This document shows, one piece after another, positions 1-9,254 of a DNA stretch of 64,000 nt. The translations under genes and the position numbers were made by a program. The DNA comes from JAFNAG01 sp963721405 (GTDB taxonomy: Bacteria > Acidobacteriota > UBA6911): NCBI GenBank assembly GCA_963721405.1, contig CAVRJA010000014.1, forward strand, positions 1,054,001-1,118,000, read 5' to 3'. The notes under the pieces are model-generated. The model was not told the origin of the DNA, ran no database searches, and saw only the letters and a program-made list of their open reading frames with translations. Position 1 is the stretch's first letter; each line of letters starts with the position of its first letter.

Positions 1-244
1 TCTTGAGGTCCGACTGGCGCAGAACCTGGTAGAGCGGGCCGTTGTAGGAGGCGTACAGCGCGCGCGTGGTGCTGTGGGCGGCCACGCAGGGGTCGCCGGC
101 GGCGGCGTAGATGTCACATGGGCCGTTCGGCCCGGGCGGAGGAGCATTGCGTCCCGCCCCGGACTGTGTGGTCATCATCAACGTGGCGCCGATCAGCGTG
201 AGCGCCAGTGCGAGCATCAGCACAAGATTGGTTCTCGTTTTCAT
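1..244 (-). CDS. Secreted GH54 alpha-L-arabinofuranosidase, N-terminal fragment (runs off window)
   Basis: The minus strand from an ATG at 244 gives 81 codons with no stop before the window edge, so only the N-terminus is present. Residues 1 to about 30 form a signal peptide (basic start, then a Leu/Ala-rich core). The mature part carries PCDIYAAAGDPCVAAHS, then ALYASYNGPLYQV. This is the characteristic opening of the family 54 glycoside hydrolase catalytic domain (arabinofuranosidase B), which releases arabinose from arabinan and arabinoxylan outside the cytoplasm. The catalytic acids lie downstream and cannot be checked. A GGAGG sits about 9 nt before the ATG and supports this start. Confidence 0.85.
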   Translation of the reverse strand, partial: MKTRTNLVLMLALALTLIGATLMMTTQSGAGRNAPPPGPNGPCDIYAAAGDPCVAAHSTTRALYASYNGPLYQVLRQSDLK

Positions 245-879
245 ATTTCCAATCCTCCTGGTTCTCCGAGAACCGGATTGTAATCACTTGCAGCAACCAG
301 CGCAATCTGCAAGGGGTGTGACGCCAATGGATGTACAACGGTTGGCGGTCCTGGGACCGCGGGAGTTCCGCCCACATCGTGTTTTGGCACCTCAGAACCT
401 CTTGTGCTTTCCAGGGTCTGGCGCGCGAGACGCGCGAGGTCCCAGGCTGCCTCGGCCCCACCCCGGACGGAAGCCAATCAGCCGTTGACATCTCCTAAGC
501 CCGCCCGCACACGAACGAGAATTCGTTACCGTAATTGCAAAATGCCGTACTAAGCGCTCGTGGACACAATGACGCTAACGTCTGCTGGTGGGCGCCAAGC
601 ATGTTGCATCAATAAAGATCCGCTTTTTATAGAGGTCCATATCCATACTGGGATTCTCATGCCCACCAGCGCTTCGGGCGCCGGCGGGGCGGCCCTGTCT
701 GCTTTGTCGCTCCTCCTCGACGATGACCGGCATCGCCTTCGTGTCGCTTCGCGCATCCAGGGCCGCCGCGCTCTATCCTGAGATGTCCCTATGCTTCGCC
801 GATTGGACCGCGTCCCTCAATCGGGCTCGTGGAAATGGCGGCACCTGTGGTAGGGTAGCGGCAAAATGGAGGTGGAACA
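245..879. other. Intergenic region, no gene seen
   Basis: This 635-bp stretch separates the leftward arabinofuranosidase from the rightward membrane protein and should hold promoters for both. The open frames here are short, lack ribosome sites and resemble no family I know. A short dyad (AACGA/TCGTT around GAAT) lies near 513-526. No convincing promoter pair was identified. Confidence 0.5.
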
Positions 880-1293
880 GTGGGCGTGATTCTTCGAAGT
901 ACGGGTGCTGTTCTCGCCGGTCTCCTTGTCGCCCTCGTCTTTGTCATCGGCGTGGAGTGGATGAGTTCCGTTCTCCATCCGTTTCCGCCGGGGGCGGATC
1001 CCACTGACCTCGAAACGTGCCGGGCGCATGTTGCCCGATATCCGGCGGGAGTCCTGATGCTTGCCTCTCTGGGTTGGGGGCTCGGCACGCTTGCGAGTTC
1101 GTGGGTGGCCACGCGCCTCGGGACGAAAAGGAAAGCCGCACATGGCATCGCGGTCGGCTTGATCCTGCTCGCCCTCGCGGTAGCCAACATGGCCATGTTG
1201 CCATACCCGGCGTGGTTCTGGGCCTCAAACCTGATCCTTCTGCCGGCCGGCTTCTTCTTCGGCTCCAGGTTGGGGCGCGCACGACCGCAATGA
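880..1293 (+). CDS. Small integral membrane protein of unknown function
   Basis: The 137-residue protein starts at GTG 880 with a GGAGG about 8 nt upstream. It has four likely membrane helices: about 8-28 (AVLAGLLVALVFVIGV), 57-77, 85-105 and 110-130. A soluble loop at about 30-55 contains one Cys, and the C-terminus is short and basic (GSRLGRARPQ). No catalytic motif is visible and I do not recognise the family; it resembles many small uncharacterised bacterial membrane proteins. The next gene starts 71 bp downstream on the same strand with its own ribosome site, so co-transcription is possible but not shown. Confidence 0.7.
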   Translation: MGVILRSTGAVLAGLLVALVFVIGVEWMSSVLHPFPPGADPTDLETCRAHVARYPAGVLMLASLGWGLGTLASSWVATRLGTKRKAAHGIAVGLILLALAVANMAMLPYPAWFWASNLILLPAGFFFGSRLGRARPQ

Positions 1294-1364
1294 ATGAGAG
1301 TACGCCGCATCCGCAGGCAGCCACTTTTTCCAATCTGTTGCATGGAATTAAAGGGAGCTATTTG

Positions 1365-2432
1365 ATGACAAGAACCACTGTTTTTTTCGTGCTGATGATA
1401 TCTCTTGGGTTGGCAACGATGGCCTCGGCCCAGGTAAAGACCAACGTGCCTCCGCTCGTGCCCGGCGCCAAGCCGGCAACGGTGGAGCACATCAAGGTTC
1501 ACGGCAAGGCCTTGGAAGGCAATCTGTCAGGCGACAACGTCGATCGCGATGTCATCATCTTTCTGCCGCCCAGCTATGCCAAGGAAAAGTCGCGCCGGTA
1601 TCCTGTTGTATACGCCCTTCATGGTTATTCCGTCGGCGCATCGCAATGGTCTCAGGAGATCCACGTGCCGCAAACGATCGAAGGCGCTTTTGCGCAAGGA
1701 TCTCAGGAAATGATCGTGGTGCTGCCCGACTCGAAAAACGTCTACAACGGCTCGATGTATTCGAGCTCCGTGACGACAGGGGACTTTGAAAACTTCATTG
1801 CGCGTGATGTCGTCGCCTATATTGACGCCCATTACCGGACGATCGCGAAGCGGACCAGCCGGGGGCTTGTCGGCCACTCCATGGGCGGATACGGCGCCAG
1901 CCGGATTGGCATGAAACATCCCGATGTCTTCGGCAGCCTGTATATCATGAGCCCATGCTGTATGTCCCCCCGGGCAGCCGGCCGGGGCAATGCCGCTGGC
2001 GAAGCGGCCTTGGAAGCGGCCAAGACGCCCGCGGAAGCAGCCAAGGCGCCCGGCCTCGCCATTCAACTCGCATCCGCCGCCGCGTGGTCGCCGAATCCCA
2101 AGAAACCGCCCCTTTATCTCGATATGCCGACCAAGGACGGCCAAGTCCAGCAGGATGTAGCCGCCAAATGGACTGCCAACGCTATTCTGGCGTTTGTCGA
2201 TCAGTATATCGGCAATTTGAAACAGTACCAGGCCATCGCCATGGACGTCGGCGACCAGGACGGATTGCGGGTCGATACGGCCAAGCTGCACGATATTCTC
2301 GACACCTACGGCGTCGTCCACACGTTCGAAATCTACTCCGGCACGCACACCAGCGCTATGGGGGTTCGCTTTCAGAACTACGTCATGCCGTTTTTCAGCA
2401 AGAATCTGTGTGTCGGTAAGAACTGTCAGTGA
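1365..2432 (+). CDS. Secreted esterase of the esterase D / S-formylglutathione hydrolase-like family
   Basis: An alpha/beta-hydrolase of 355 residues. The ATG at 1365 follows a GGGAG and opens a clear signal peptide (TVFFVLMISLGLATMASAQ), so the longer frame upstream is not used. The core matches PF00756: VIIFLPPSYAKEKSRRYPVV, then YALHGY, and the nucleophile elbow GHSMGGYGA at about residue 169. The acid and His are probably the Asp in VGDQDGL and the His in YSGTHTS. The usual role is hydrolysis of carboxylic esters, and export suggests an extracytoplasmic substrate. An Ala/Lys-rich insert (AAGEAALEAAKTPAEAAKA, about 210-230) follows the elbow. The substrate is unknown. Confidence 0.85.
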   Translation: MTRTTVFFVLMISLGLATMASAQVKTNVPPLVPGAKPATVEHIKVHGKALEGNLSGDNVDRDVIIFLPPSYAKEKSRRYPVVYALHGYSVGASQWSQEIHVPQTIEGAFAQGSQEMIVVLPDSKNVYNGSMYSSSVTTGDFENFIARDVVAYIDAHYRTIAKRTSRGLVGHSMGGYGASRIGMKHPDVFGSLYIMSPCCMSPRAAGRGNAAGEAALEAAKTPAEAAKAPGLAIQLASAAAWSPNPKKPPLYLDMPTKDGQVQQDVAAKWTANAILAFVDQYIGNLKQYQAIAMDVGDQDGLRVDTAKLHDILDTYGVVHTFEIYSGTHTSAMGVRFQNYVMPFFSKNLCVGKNCQ

Positions 2433-2775
2433 GGCTCATTCGAAGGCGGATTCCAGATGCCCCGGAGAAGGCATGTTATCACGCTTCAGACTGCTGGCGC
2501 ATATCGGGTGAACTGCCCAACAGGCACAATTTTAAAATAAAGAGCGGAGCGTACCGCTTGGCTGTCCTGCAATTCGCGACTGTGTGGGGAGCGCAAGGAC
2601 CGCCTCCGAAAGCCCTGCCAAGAGCCGGAACCGACCTGGTTGCTGCTGGCGGGGGTCATTGAGTTCCCTCTTCTTATGATTTGGTCCTGCTGGTACAATC
2701 GCTGGGTTTCCGTTCGTGCACGCGCCAGGGAATGAGCGCCGGCGGTCGAATACCAATCATGTCGAGGAGTTTGCC
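2433..2775. other. Intergenic region, no gene seen
   Basis: These 343 bp hold only short overlapping open frames on both strands, without ribosome sites or family resemblance. The segment from 2530 to 2700 probably contains the promoter of the S1-domain gene, but no consensus -35/-10 pair stands out. Confidence 0.4.
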
Positions 2776-4212
2776 GTGAGTGATCCCGAGGAAGACTTTG
2801 CCGCGATGTTCGAGGCTTCTCTCCAGGCCAGGCGCCTCGAGAAAGGCGAAATCGTTGAGGGCAGGATTGTCTCGCTAGGCCCGGAGGTGGCTCTGGTCGA
2901 CGTCGGAGGAAAAGGCGAGGCGGTCATTGCGATCGACGAACTGAAGAACGCCGACGGCGAAATCGAAGTCGCGCTGGGAGATTACATTCAGGCGATGGTG
3001 GTGTCGACGACGGGCGGGCTGACGCTCTCCCGAAGGCTGGCGGGAGCGGCCGCGAGCGATCGGCAGTTCGAAGACGCCTTTCACAGCGGACTGCCGGTGG
3101 AAGGGAAGGTCGAACGGGAGGTAAAGGGCGGCTACGAGGTGCGCATCGGCCGCCAGCGCGCGTTCTGCCCGATTTCCCAGATCGACGTGCGCGGCGCGGA
3201 CGCGTCGGCGCACGAAGGGAATGTCTACCAATTCCGGATCATCGAGTACAAGGAAGGCGGCTCGAACATCGTCGTCTCCCGGCGCGCGCTCCTCGAGGAG
3301 GAGCAGCGTGCGAACGCCGCCGAGGTCCGCGACAAGATCGTCCCCGGCGCCGTCATGACCGGCCGGGTCACCTCCGTCCGCGAGTTCGGTGCGTTCGTCG
3401 ATCTCGGCGCAGGTGTCCAGGGCCTGCTCCACGTGTCCGAGATGTCGTGGTCCCGCGTGTCGGCCCCTGCGGAGATCGTCAAGGCGGGCGAGGAGATCAC
3501 GGTCAAGGTTCTGCGCGTGGACGAGGACAAGCAGAAGATCTCGCTCGGGTTGAAGCAGCTCTCTGCCGATCCGTGGTCGAGGGCGCGCGACGTGTACGAA
3601 GTGGGCCAGCTGCGGCCCGGCCGTGTCACGCGCGTCGCGGAATTCGGCGCATTCGTGGAGCTCGAGCCGGGCATCGAAGGGCTGGCCCATGCTTCCAGCT
3701 TCGCGCCGACCGGTCGATCGGGAGGCTGGTCGGCTCAGGTCGCTCCGGGGATGACGGGCACATTCGAGATTCTATCCATCGACCTCGAGCAGAAGCGGAT
3801 CGGCGTGGCACTCGTTCAGGAAGGCTTGGCGCGGCCCGAGCAGGCGGCTACGGGAGCCCGGCCTGGCATCGCTCCGGGCGCGCGCCTGACGGGAAAGGTC
3901 GAGCGACACGAGAAATTCGGCGTGTTCGTCTTCCTGGCCCCCGGGCGTACCGGTCTCATCCCATTGAGCGAAACCGGCGTCGCGAAGGAAGGCGATGTCC
4001 AGCGGGCCTTTCCGGTCGGGGCGGACGTCGAGGTCATCGTGCTGGAGGTCGATCCGTCGGGCCGGCGCATTCGTCTGAGCGCGAAGGCGGTCATGGAAGC
4101 GCGCGAGGCCGAGGAAGTGCGCGAGTGGGCGGAACGCAAGGCTCCTCCCGCCGAGGGCTTCGGGACACTCGCCGACAAGCTGCGCTCGGCGTTCAAGTCG
4201 CGGGAGAAGTAA
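2776..4212 (+). CDS. Five-S1-domain RNA-binding protein (ribosomal protein S1-like)
   Basis: The GTG at 2776 is preceded by GAGGAG, so it is preferred over the in-frame ATG at 2716; the product is 478 residues. Five S1 (OB-fold) repeats can be seen at about 24-88, 103-172, 190-262, 275-350 and 370-442. Each begins with a G-x-V-x-G-x-V-type strand; the clearest are GRVTSVREFGAFVDLG and GRVTRVAEFGAFVELE. Such proteins bind single-stranded RNA and help translation initiation or RNA turnover in the cytoplasm. The acidic N-terminus (DPEEDFAAMFEASL) is typical of acidobacterial and delta-proteobacterial S1 paralogues. It is shorter than the six-domain RpsA of E. coli and has no cmk or ihfB neighbour, so it may be a second S1 protein rather than the essential one. 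Confidence 0.85.
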   Translation: MSDPEEDFAAMFEASLQARRLEKGEIVEGRIVSLGPEVALVDVGGKGEAVIAIDELKNADGEIEVALGDYIQAMVVSTTGGLTLSRRLAGAAASDRQFEDAFHSGLPVEGKVEREVKGGYEVRIGRQRAFCPISQIDVRGADASAHEGNVYQFRIIEYKEGGSNIVVSRRALLEEEQRANAAEVRDKIVPGAVMTGRVTSVREFGAFVDLGAGVQGLLHVSEMSWSRVSAPAEIVKAGEEITVKVLRVDEDKQKISLGLKQLSADPWSRARDVYEVGQLRPGRVTRVAEFGAFVELEPGIEGLAHASSFAPTGRSGGWSAQVAPGMTGTFEILSIDLEQKRIGVALVQEGLARPEQAATGARPGIAPGARLTGKVERHEKFGVFVFLAPGRTGLIPLSETGVAKEGDVQRAFPVGADVEVIVLEVDPSGRRIRLSAKAVMEAREAEEVREWAERKAPPAEGFGTLADKLRSAFKSREK

Positions 4213-4517
4213 CATTCGTCACCGTCCCACCTCCTGGTCGGCGCCACAAAACCAGGGGCGCTCCCCAATTCCATGGCAGAGAGGCAGTCCGAACCTCGTT
4301 ACCGGGCAAGCGTCCCTGGTTTCCTTCTGATCTTCGATCTATTGACCCACAATCGGGACATTGTATTTTGGTCCTCATTGCCTTCACCGGAGTCGGGCCT
4401 GGGCCTGTATGCCTCCGCTCCGCTCGCCGCTTTCGTCGTTGATTGGCGTGTTCTGCCAGTGCATAAGGCAAACGTCGCGCGTAAACTGAAAATTAAGAGC
4501 GAAGTTTGGAGGACAAA
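4213..4517. other. Intergenic region, no gene seen
   Basis: These 305 bp separate the S1 gene from the alcohol dehydrogenase. Only short unsupported frames occur. The last 60 bases are AT-richer than the rest and probably hold the dehydrogenase promoter and its GGAGG. Confidence 0.4.
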
Positions 4518-5621
4518 ATGGCCGAAACAGAGGTAAAACCAGAAAGAGGAATTTCCCATCCCGTCACATTTCCCTCGAAGGCATTCGCGGCGCAGAGCGC
4601 AACTTCGGGACTTAGCCCGTTTACGGTTCAGCGGCGCACTCCCCGACCGGAGGACGTCCAGATCGAAATCCTGTATTGCGGTGTCTGCCATTCGGATCTG
4701 CACATGGTGCGCAATGAATGGAGCGCCTTCATGCCGACCGTTTATCCCTGTGTTCCGGGCCACGAGATTGTCGGGCGCGTGGTGAAGGTCGGCAGCGCGG
4801 TCAGGAAATTCAAGGAAGGGGATATCGCCGCAGTGGGCTGCATGGTCGATTCCTGCCGCAAGTGTTCCAGCTGTCTCGCCGGCGAGGAGCAGTATTGCGA
4901 GAAGGGTATGACTTTGACCTACCAGAGCGAGGATAAGATACTTGGCGGCGTCACCCACGGCGGCTATTCAGACAGCATTGTCGTCGACGGGGCGTATGTG
5001 CTGCGGGTTCCCAACGGGCTCAATCCGGCCGGCGCCGCGCCGCTGCTCTGCGCGGGCATTACCACATATTCCCCGCTGCGCCATTGGCACGTGGGTAAAG
5101 GACAGAAAGTGGGAATTGTCGGCTTGGGCGGATTAGGCCACATGGGGCTCAAGTTCGCCAAGGCATTCGGCGCTCACGCCGCGCTATTCACCACGTCGCC
5201 GCATAAAGCTGCCGATGCTGTCCGTCTCGGCGCCGATGAAGTGATCGTGTCCACGGACAACGCCGCGATGCAGAAGCATGCCGGCAGTTTTGATTTTATC
5301 CTGGATGCGGTTTCCGCGAACCATGATCTGAACGCTTATCTTCAACTGCTCAGGCTGAACGGCACGATGACGCTGGTCGGCGCGCCATCGAAGCCGCTCG
5401 CGGTGGCTTCGTTCGGCTTGATCATCAAGCGCCGCCATCTGGCGGGTTCGTCGATCGGCGGCATTCGCGAGACCCAGGAGATGCTGGATTTCTGCGGCGA
5501 CAAGGGGATCACCGCCGACATCGAACTGATCAGGATCCAGCAGATCAATGAAGCGTACGAACGCCTGCTGAAGAGCGAGGTCAAGTACCGGTTTGTCATC
5601 GACATGGCATCCCTTCGGTGA
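4518..5621 (+). CDS. Zinc-dependent NAD(P)-type alcohol dehydrogenase (YahK / cinnamyl-alcohol type)
   Basis: The ATG at 4518 lies just after GGAGG and gives 367 residues; the TTG at 4506 overlaps that ribosome site. The N-terminal catalytic domain shows the zinc motif CGVCHSDLH, then PGHEIVGRV. The structural zinc cluster is CMVDSCRKCSSCLAGEEQYC. The Rossmann domain has GIVGLGGLGHMGLKFAKAFG. This fits medium-chain dehydrogenases that reduce aldehydes with NADPH, often in detoxification. An aldo/keto reductase remnant follows 54 bp downstream, so the pair may once have been a carbonyl-reducing unit. The exact substrate cannot be read from sequence. Confidence 0.9.
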   Translation: MAETEVKPERGISHPVTFPSKAFAAQSATSGLSPFTVQRRTPRPEDVQIEILYCGVCHSDLHMVRNEWSAFMPTVYPCVPGHEIVGRVVKVGSAVRKFKEGDIAAVGCMVDSCRKCSSCLAGEEQYCEKGMTLTYQSEDKILGGVTHGGYSDSIVVDGAYVLRVPNGLNPAGAAPLLCAGITTYSPLRHWHVGKGQKVGIVGLGGLGHMGLKFAKAFGAHAALFTTSPHKAADAVRLGADEVIVSTDNAAMQKHAGSFDFILDAVSANHDLNAYLQLLRLNGTMTLVGAPSKPLAVASFGLIIKRRHLAGSSIGGIRETQEMLDFCGDKGITADIELIRIQQINEAYERLLKSEVKYRFVIDMASLR

Positions 5622-5675
5622 ATCCGCTTTGCAGTCCGGTCTAAACAGTCATGAGAGAAAAATTCAGGGGAAGAA

Positions 5676-6106
5676 ATGCAGAAACGCAAACTTGGAAGTG
5701 ACAACCTGGCGGTCTCGGCTATCGGGCTCGGCTGCATGGGAATGAGTTTTTCCTACGGTCCGCCTGCGGACAAGCAGGAGAGGATCTCACTGCTTCGGGC
5801 AGCCGTCGAACGGGGCGTCACATTCTTCGATACTGCTGAAGTTTACGGCCCGTTCACAAACGAGGAACTCGTGAGCGAAGCCCTCTTTCCCTTGCGTGAG
5901 CAGGTGGTGATCGCCACCAAGTTCGGGTTCAAACTTGATCCCAAGGGGGAGAGGATGTGGGTAGGCCTGGGCTGGACGAGAACATCGGAGCAGTTGCAGT
6001 CGAACTTACGTCCGATGATCTCCGTGAGATCGGTAGCGCTGCCTCAAAAATCCCGGTGCCAGGGGCCCGGTACCCCGAAAACCTGGAGCAATTGACCGGT
6101 CGCTAG
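5676..6106 (+). pseudogene. Aldo/keto reductase, inactivated by a large internal deletion and frame change
   Basis: From ATG 5676 the first ~90 residues are a normal aldo/keto reductase start: LAVSAIGLGCMGMSFSYGPP, FFDTAEVYGPFTNEELVSEA (with catalytic Asp and Tyr) and VVIATKFGFKL. After about 5950 the frame becomes unrelated and ends at 6095. In another frame, about 5955 to the TAG at 6104-6106, the sequence reads GLDENIGAVAVELTSDDL and ends GARYPENLEQLTGR, the normal C-terminus of the same family. About 200 codons of barrel, including the catalytic Lys and His, are missing and the two ends are out of frame. The product cannot be active. Confidence 0.85.
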
Positions 6107-6129
6107 CCCGAATAATTCGTGAACGAGTT

Positions 6130-6382
6130 GGCCGCGTAGCGGCCGCACGAAAGTAGGCCGGCCTTTCAAGGCCGGCGCCCGGTCGGCTGCTCCCGATACG
6201 TCGCGTAGGTCGTGAGAAAATATTCAAAAAAATGACGATTTCACGGCTGTAAGTTATTGAAAACATTAGCGCGATTTTTGCAAATTCCTAATATTTCTCA
6301 CGACCTGCGCGACGGAACCATTCGCCGCCGTGTGCTTCCGGCCTTGAATGGCCGGGCACCAATCAAACCGCCGCTACGCGGC
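6130..6382. repeat. 253-bp imperfect inverted repeat (MITE- or REP-like element)
   Basis: The two halves match as inverted arms. The outer palindrome GGCCGCGTAGCGGCC at 6130-6144 pairs with CCGCTACGCGGC at 6371-6382. The inner arm at 6199-6224 (CGTCGCGTAGGTCGTGAG, then AAAATATT) pairs with 6290-6314. Between these, both arms carry a GGCC..TTCAAGGCC-type block. The centre (about 6225-6289) is AT-rich. No coding sequence is seen inside. It sits directly after the broken aldo/keto reductase and before the NO reductase. The same 15-bp palindrome recurs, inverted, at 52731. Confidence 0.65.
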
Positions 6383-6427
6383 TTCCAACAGTGTGTTGGT
6401 TTCATAAGCGAGAAGAGTTGGCCCTTG

Positions 6428-6448
6428 ACGGTTCAAGGTCTGAACCGT
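6428..6448. promoter_or_regulatory. Candidate operator: 8-bp inverted repeat upstream of NO reductase
   Basis: ACGGTTCA and TGAACCGT form perfect 8-bp arms with a 5-bp spacer, 168 bp before the NO reductase ATG. The size suits a dimeric regulator. It does not match the FNR (TTGAT-N4-ATCAA) or NsrR consensus, so the regulator is unknown and it could be a chance dyad. Confidence 0.3.
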
Positions 6449-6615
6449 TGAGGACATCTCGTAATCCTCTTCATGAATAATCCAGGCTAATTCGAGGCAT
6501 TGCGCCTTGTTGGTCTGGATCGGGAACCTGCGAAACAGGTTGGCGTCCCTATTTTTCTGGAAGCAGACCTTGGGCGAACCAGTACAATACAAGCAAATAT
6601 TGAAGGGGGCAAAAC

Positions 6616-8937
6616 ATGATCGATACCTCCGCAGACGCTTCGAGTCTCTCTCCATGGTGGAAACACGCGGCGATCCTGGTGATGATTGTTGGTTTTTCGG
6701 TTCTGTCCGTGGTGACGGTTCTGACCTATAAAAACGCTCCCCCAATCCCTGAGAGCGTTACAGATGGCGCGGGAACTGTGGTTTTTACAGGGGCTGATAT
6801 TCAAACAGGACAGGAGGTTTTCCTCAAATACGGCCTCATGGAGCACGGAAGCCTCTGGGGTCATGGGGCGTATCTGGGCCCTGATTACAGCGCGGAATAT
6901 CTGCACAGGCTCAGCGAGATTACCCGGGACGAAATTGCGATCGAGAAGTACGGGAAGCCGTTTGCCCGGCTCTCGCCGGACGAGCAGAGCGTCGCGTCTG
7001 CGCGGACAGTGACGGGGCTCAAGGAGAACCGGTACGACGCAGCCTCGCAAACGCTCCGGCTTTCGTCAGGCGAAGTGGACGCCTACCGCACTCAACTCTC
7101 CGAATGGAGCGAGTACTTCAGCAGGAAGGACGCCGCTCCCGGCCTGCCGGAGAGATATATTCAGGACCCGGAAGAGGTCAAGGCTCTGACCGCTTACTTC
7201 GCCTGGGCAGCCTGGGCCACGACGGCGAATCGCCCTGGGAAAAACTATTCGTACACCAACAACTGGCCCTACGAGCCCATCGCGGGAAACCGTCCTTCCA
7301 CCGAGACCTATGTCTGGAGCGCATTGAGTCTCATCACCCTCCTGTCGGGGCTGGGTTTGATCCTCTTCATCGTGGGCAAGTTCGACTACCTGGGTTGGAA
7401 GGGCGAGGGTGGTGGCGCCCATATCACGCACTCCGCTCCCCTTGCTCTGAAGCTCACGCCCAGTCAGTGGGCTACCGGAAGTTTCTTCGCCATCGTGGCT
7501 CTTTTGTTCCTTGCGCAGGCATTCCTGGGAGGTGTGCTCGCCCACTATCGTGTGGAGCCGGGCGGCTTTTACGGGTTTGACATAGGCCGCATGCTGCCCT
7601 ATACCCTGGCGCGCACCTGGCACCTTCAACTCGCCATCTTCTGGATCGCAACGGCCTGGGTGGGCGGCGGCCTTTTTCTGGCTGCGTGGGTTGGTGGCGG
7701 AGAGCCCAAGGGCCAGCGATCCGGCGTTTACGCACTTCTCGGAGCGCTGGTGGTGGTCGTCGTCGGAAGCCTGGCCGGCGAGTCCCTTGGCATCAACGAC
7801 AAGTTGGGACAGCTCTGGTTCTGGTTTGGCCACCAGGGTTCCGAGTATCTGGACCTCGGGCGGCTCTGGCAGTTCCTGCTTGCGGTCGGCCTCCTCTTCT
7901 GGCTGTTTCTGATGTTTCGGGCGCTGAAGCCCGCCATCAAGAGCCCCAAAATGCGTGAACTCTCATCACTTTTTCTGTACGCGGCTGTGGCGATCCCGGT
8001 CTTCTACCTGCCCGCCCTTTTCTATGGACCTCACACCAACTTCGCTGTTATCGACAACTGGCGGTTCTGGATCATTCACCTCTGGGTGGAGGGGTTCTTT
8101 GAACTCTTCGCGACGGTGCTGGTAGCGATCATGTTCCACCAGATGGGTGTCGTCAGCACGAAAACCGCCACGCGCCTGATTTACCTAGACGCAATTCTTT
8201 ACCTCAGCGGCGGAATCATAGGTACGGGACACCACTGGTACTTCACGGGACAAGGAACGCTCAACATGGGTCTGGCGGCATGCTTCTCCGCTCTGGAAGT
8301 CGTGCCTCTCACGCTGCTGACGCTGGACGCCTGGGACTTTATCAAGCTGAGGAGGGCGCAGTGTTCCACGTGCGGCCATGATCTGACCCGGGGCCAGAAT
8401 TGGGCCATTTATTTCCTCATGGCCGTGGGTGTCTGGAACTTCGTCGGCGCAGGCGTTTTCGGTTTTCTGATCAACCTGCCGATCGTGTCCTACTTCGAGG
8501 TGGGCACCACGCTCACCCCCAATCACGGCCATGCCGCGCTATTCGGTGTCTTTGGCATGTTGGCACTGGCGGTGCTGGTCTTCTGCTTGAGGGCCATGCA
8601 ATCCGACACCGCCTGGAAGGGAACGGAGAAGTTCATCCGGGTGGGCTTCTGGGGTCTTAATGCAGGCCTGGCGCTGATGATCATCCTGGATCTGTTCCCC
8701 GGCGGCGTGATCCAGCTCTGGGATTCCGTCGCCAATGGGTACTGGCACGCGCGCCGCCTGACGTTTCTTATGAGCGGTGCTTACCATAAGCTGGAATGGG
8801 TGCGCATCGTGGGAGATACCGTTTTCCTCCTGGCTGGGGCCCTGCCAATCGCGCTCGGGGTATTGAGAAGTGTGTGGAAACGGGACCTGCCTCCATTGGA
8901 ATCACGCACTTACAAATCACAGACGGAAGCTCAATGA
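6616..8937 (+). CDS. norB: Quinol-dependent nitric oxide reductase (qNOR)
   Basis: A 773-residue membrane enzyme that reduces two NO to N2O using quinol. The N-terminal helix (about 18-38) and periplasmic domain (about 40-220, with GQEVFLKYGLMEHGSLWGHG) are the fused NorC-like part that marks qNOR. The NorB core follows with about 12 helices. Haem and FeB ligands are in place: ARTWHLQLA (His about 336), HLWVEGFFE (His about 488), GTGHHWY (His 539 and 540) and TPNHGHAALFG near 637. Length is normal for the family, and GGGGGC lies 7 nt before the ATG. It stands alone, without nitrite or N2O reductase genes in this window. A role in NO detoxification or partial denitrification is therefore an inference. 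Confidence 0.95.
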   Translation: MIDTSADASSLSPWWKHAAILVMIVGFSVLSVVTVLTYKNAPPIPESVTDGAGTVVFTGADIQTGQEVFLKYGLMEHGSLWGHGAYLGPDYSAEYLHRLSEITRDEIAIEKYGKPFARLSPDEQSVASARTVTGLKENRYDAASQTLRLSSGEVDAYRTQLSEWSEYFSRKDAAPGLPERYIQDPEEVKALTAYFAWAAWATTANRPGKNYSYTNNWPYEPIAGNRPSTETYVWSALSLITLLSGLGLILFIVGKFDYLGWKGEGGGAHITHSAPLALKLTPSQWATGSFFAIVALLFLAQAFLGGVLAHYRVEPGGFYGFDIGRMLPYTLARTWHLQLAIFWIATAWVGGGLFLAAWVGGGEPKGQRSGVYALLGALVVVVVGSLAGESLGINDKLGQLWFWFGHQGSEYLDLGRLWQFLLAVGLLFWLFLMFRALKPAIKSPKMRELSSLFLYAAVAIPVFYLPALFYGPHTNFAVIDNWRFWIIHLWVEGFFELFATVLVAIMFHQMGVVSTKTATRLIYLDAILYLSGGIIGTGHHWYFTGQGTLNMGLAACFSALEVVPLTLLTLDAWDFIKLRRAQCSTCGHDLTRGQNWAIYFLMAVGVWNFVGAGVFGFLINLPIVSYFEVGTTLTPNHGHAALFGVFGMLALAVLVFCLRAMQSDTAWKGTEKFIRVGFWGLNAGLALMIILDLFPGGVIQLWDSVANGYWHARRLTFLMSGAYHKLEWVRIVGDTVFLLAGALPIALGVLRSVWKRDLPPLESRTYKSQTEAQ

Positions 8938-9254
8938 CTCAAGCTCTGTAGATTTGTTTCCAGATTGACTCCAATGAAACGCATCTTCAGCGCACCCGTG
9001 ACTGCATCTGGTAGATCGTGCCGCCGAGCCAGCACTGCTGGCAGCGCCAGTACCACAAGGCTGGTTGTGGTGAACAGGCACTCCCTGCCGCCTGATTCTA
9101 AATTGCATAGATGTCCTCCGTTGACAGACGCACAGTCTAATGAAACGTCCGGCTGATCGCAACCCGGGCATCGGACGCGCACAACACGAATCCAGGGGAG
9201 GAATTCAATGCCGTGGATCTGGTAAACTGATGTTGTCGACTGTGAGCCCCAGGC
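8938..9254. other. Intergenic region, no gene seen
   Basis: These 317 bp contain only unsupported short frames. No terminator hairpin with a T-run was found after the NO reductase stop, and no clear promoter precedes the dioxygenase. Confidence 0.4.
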
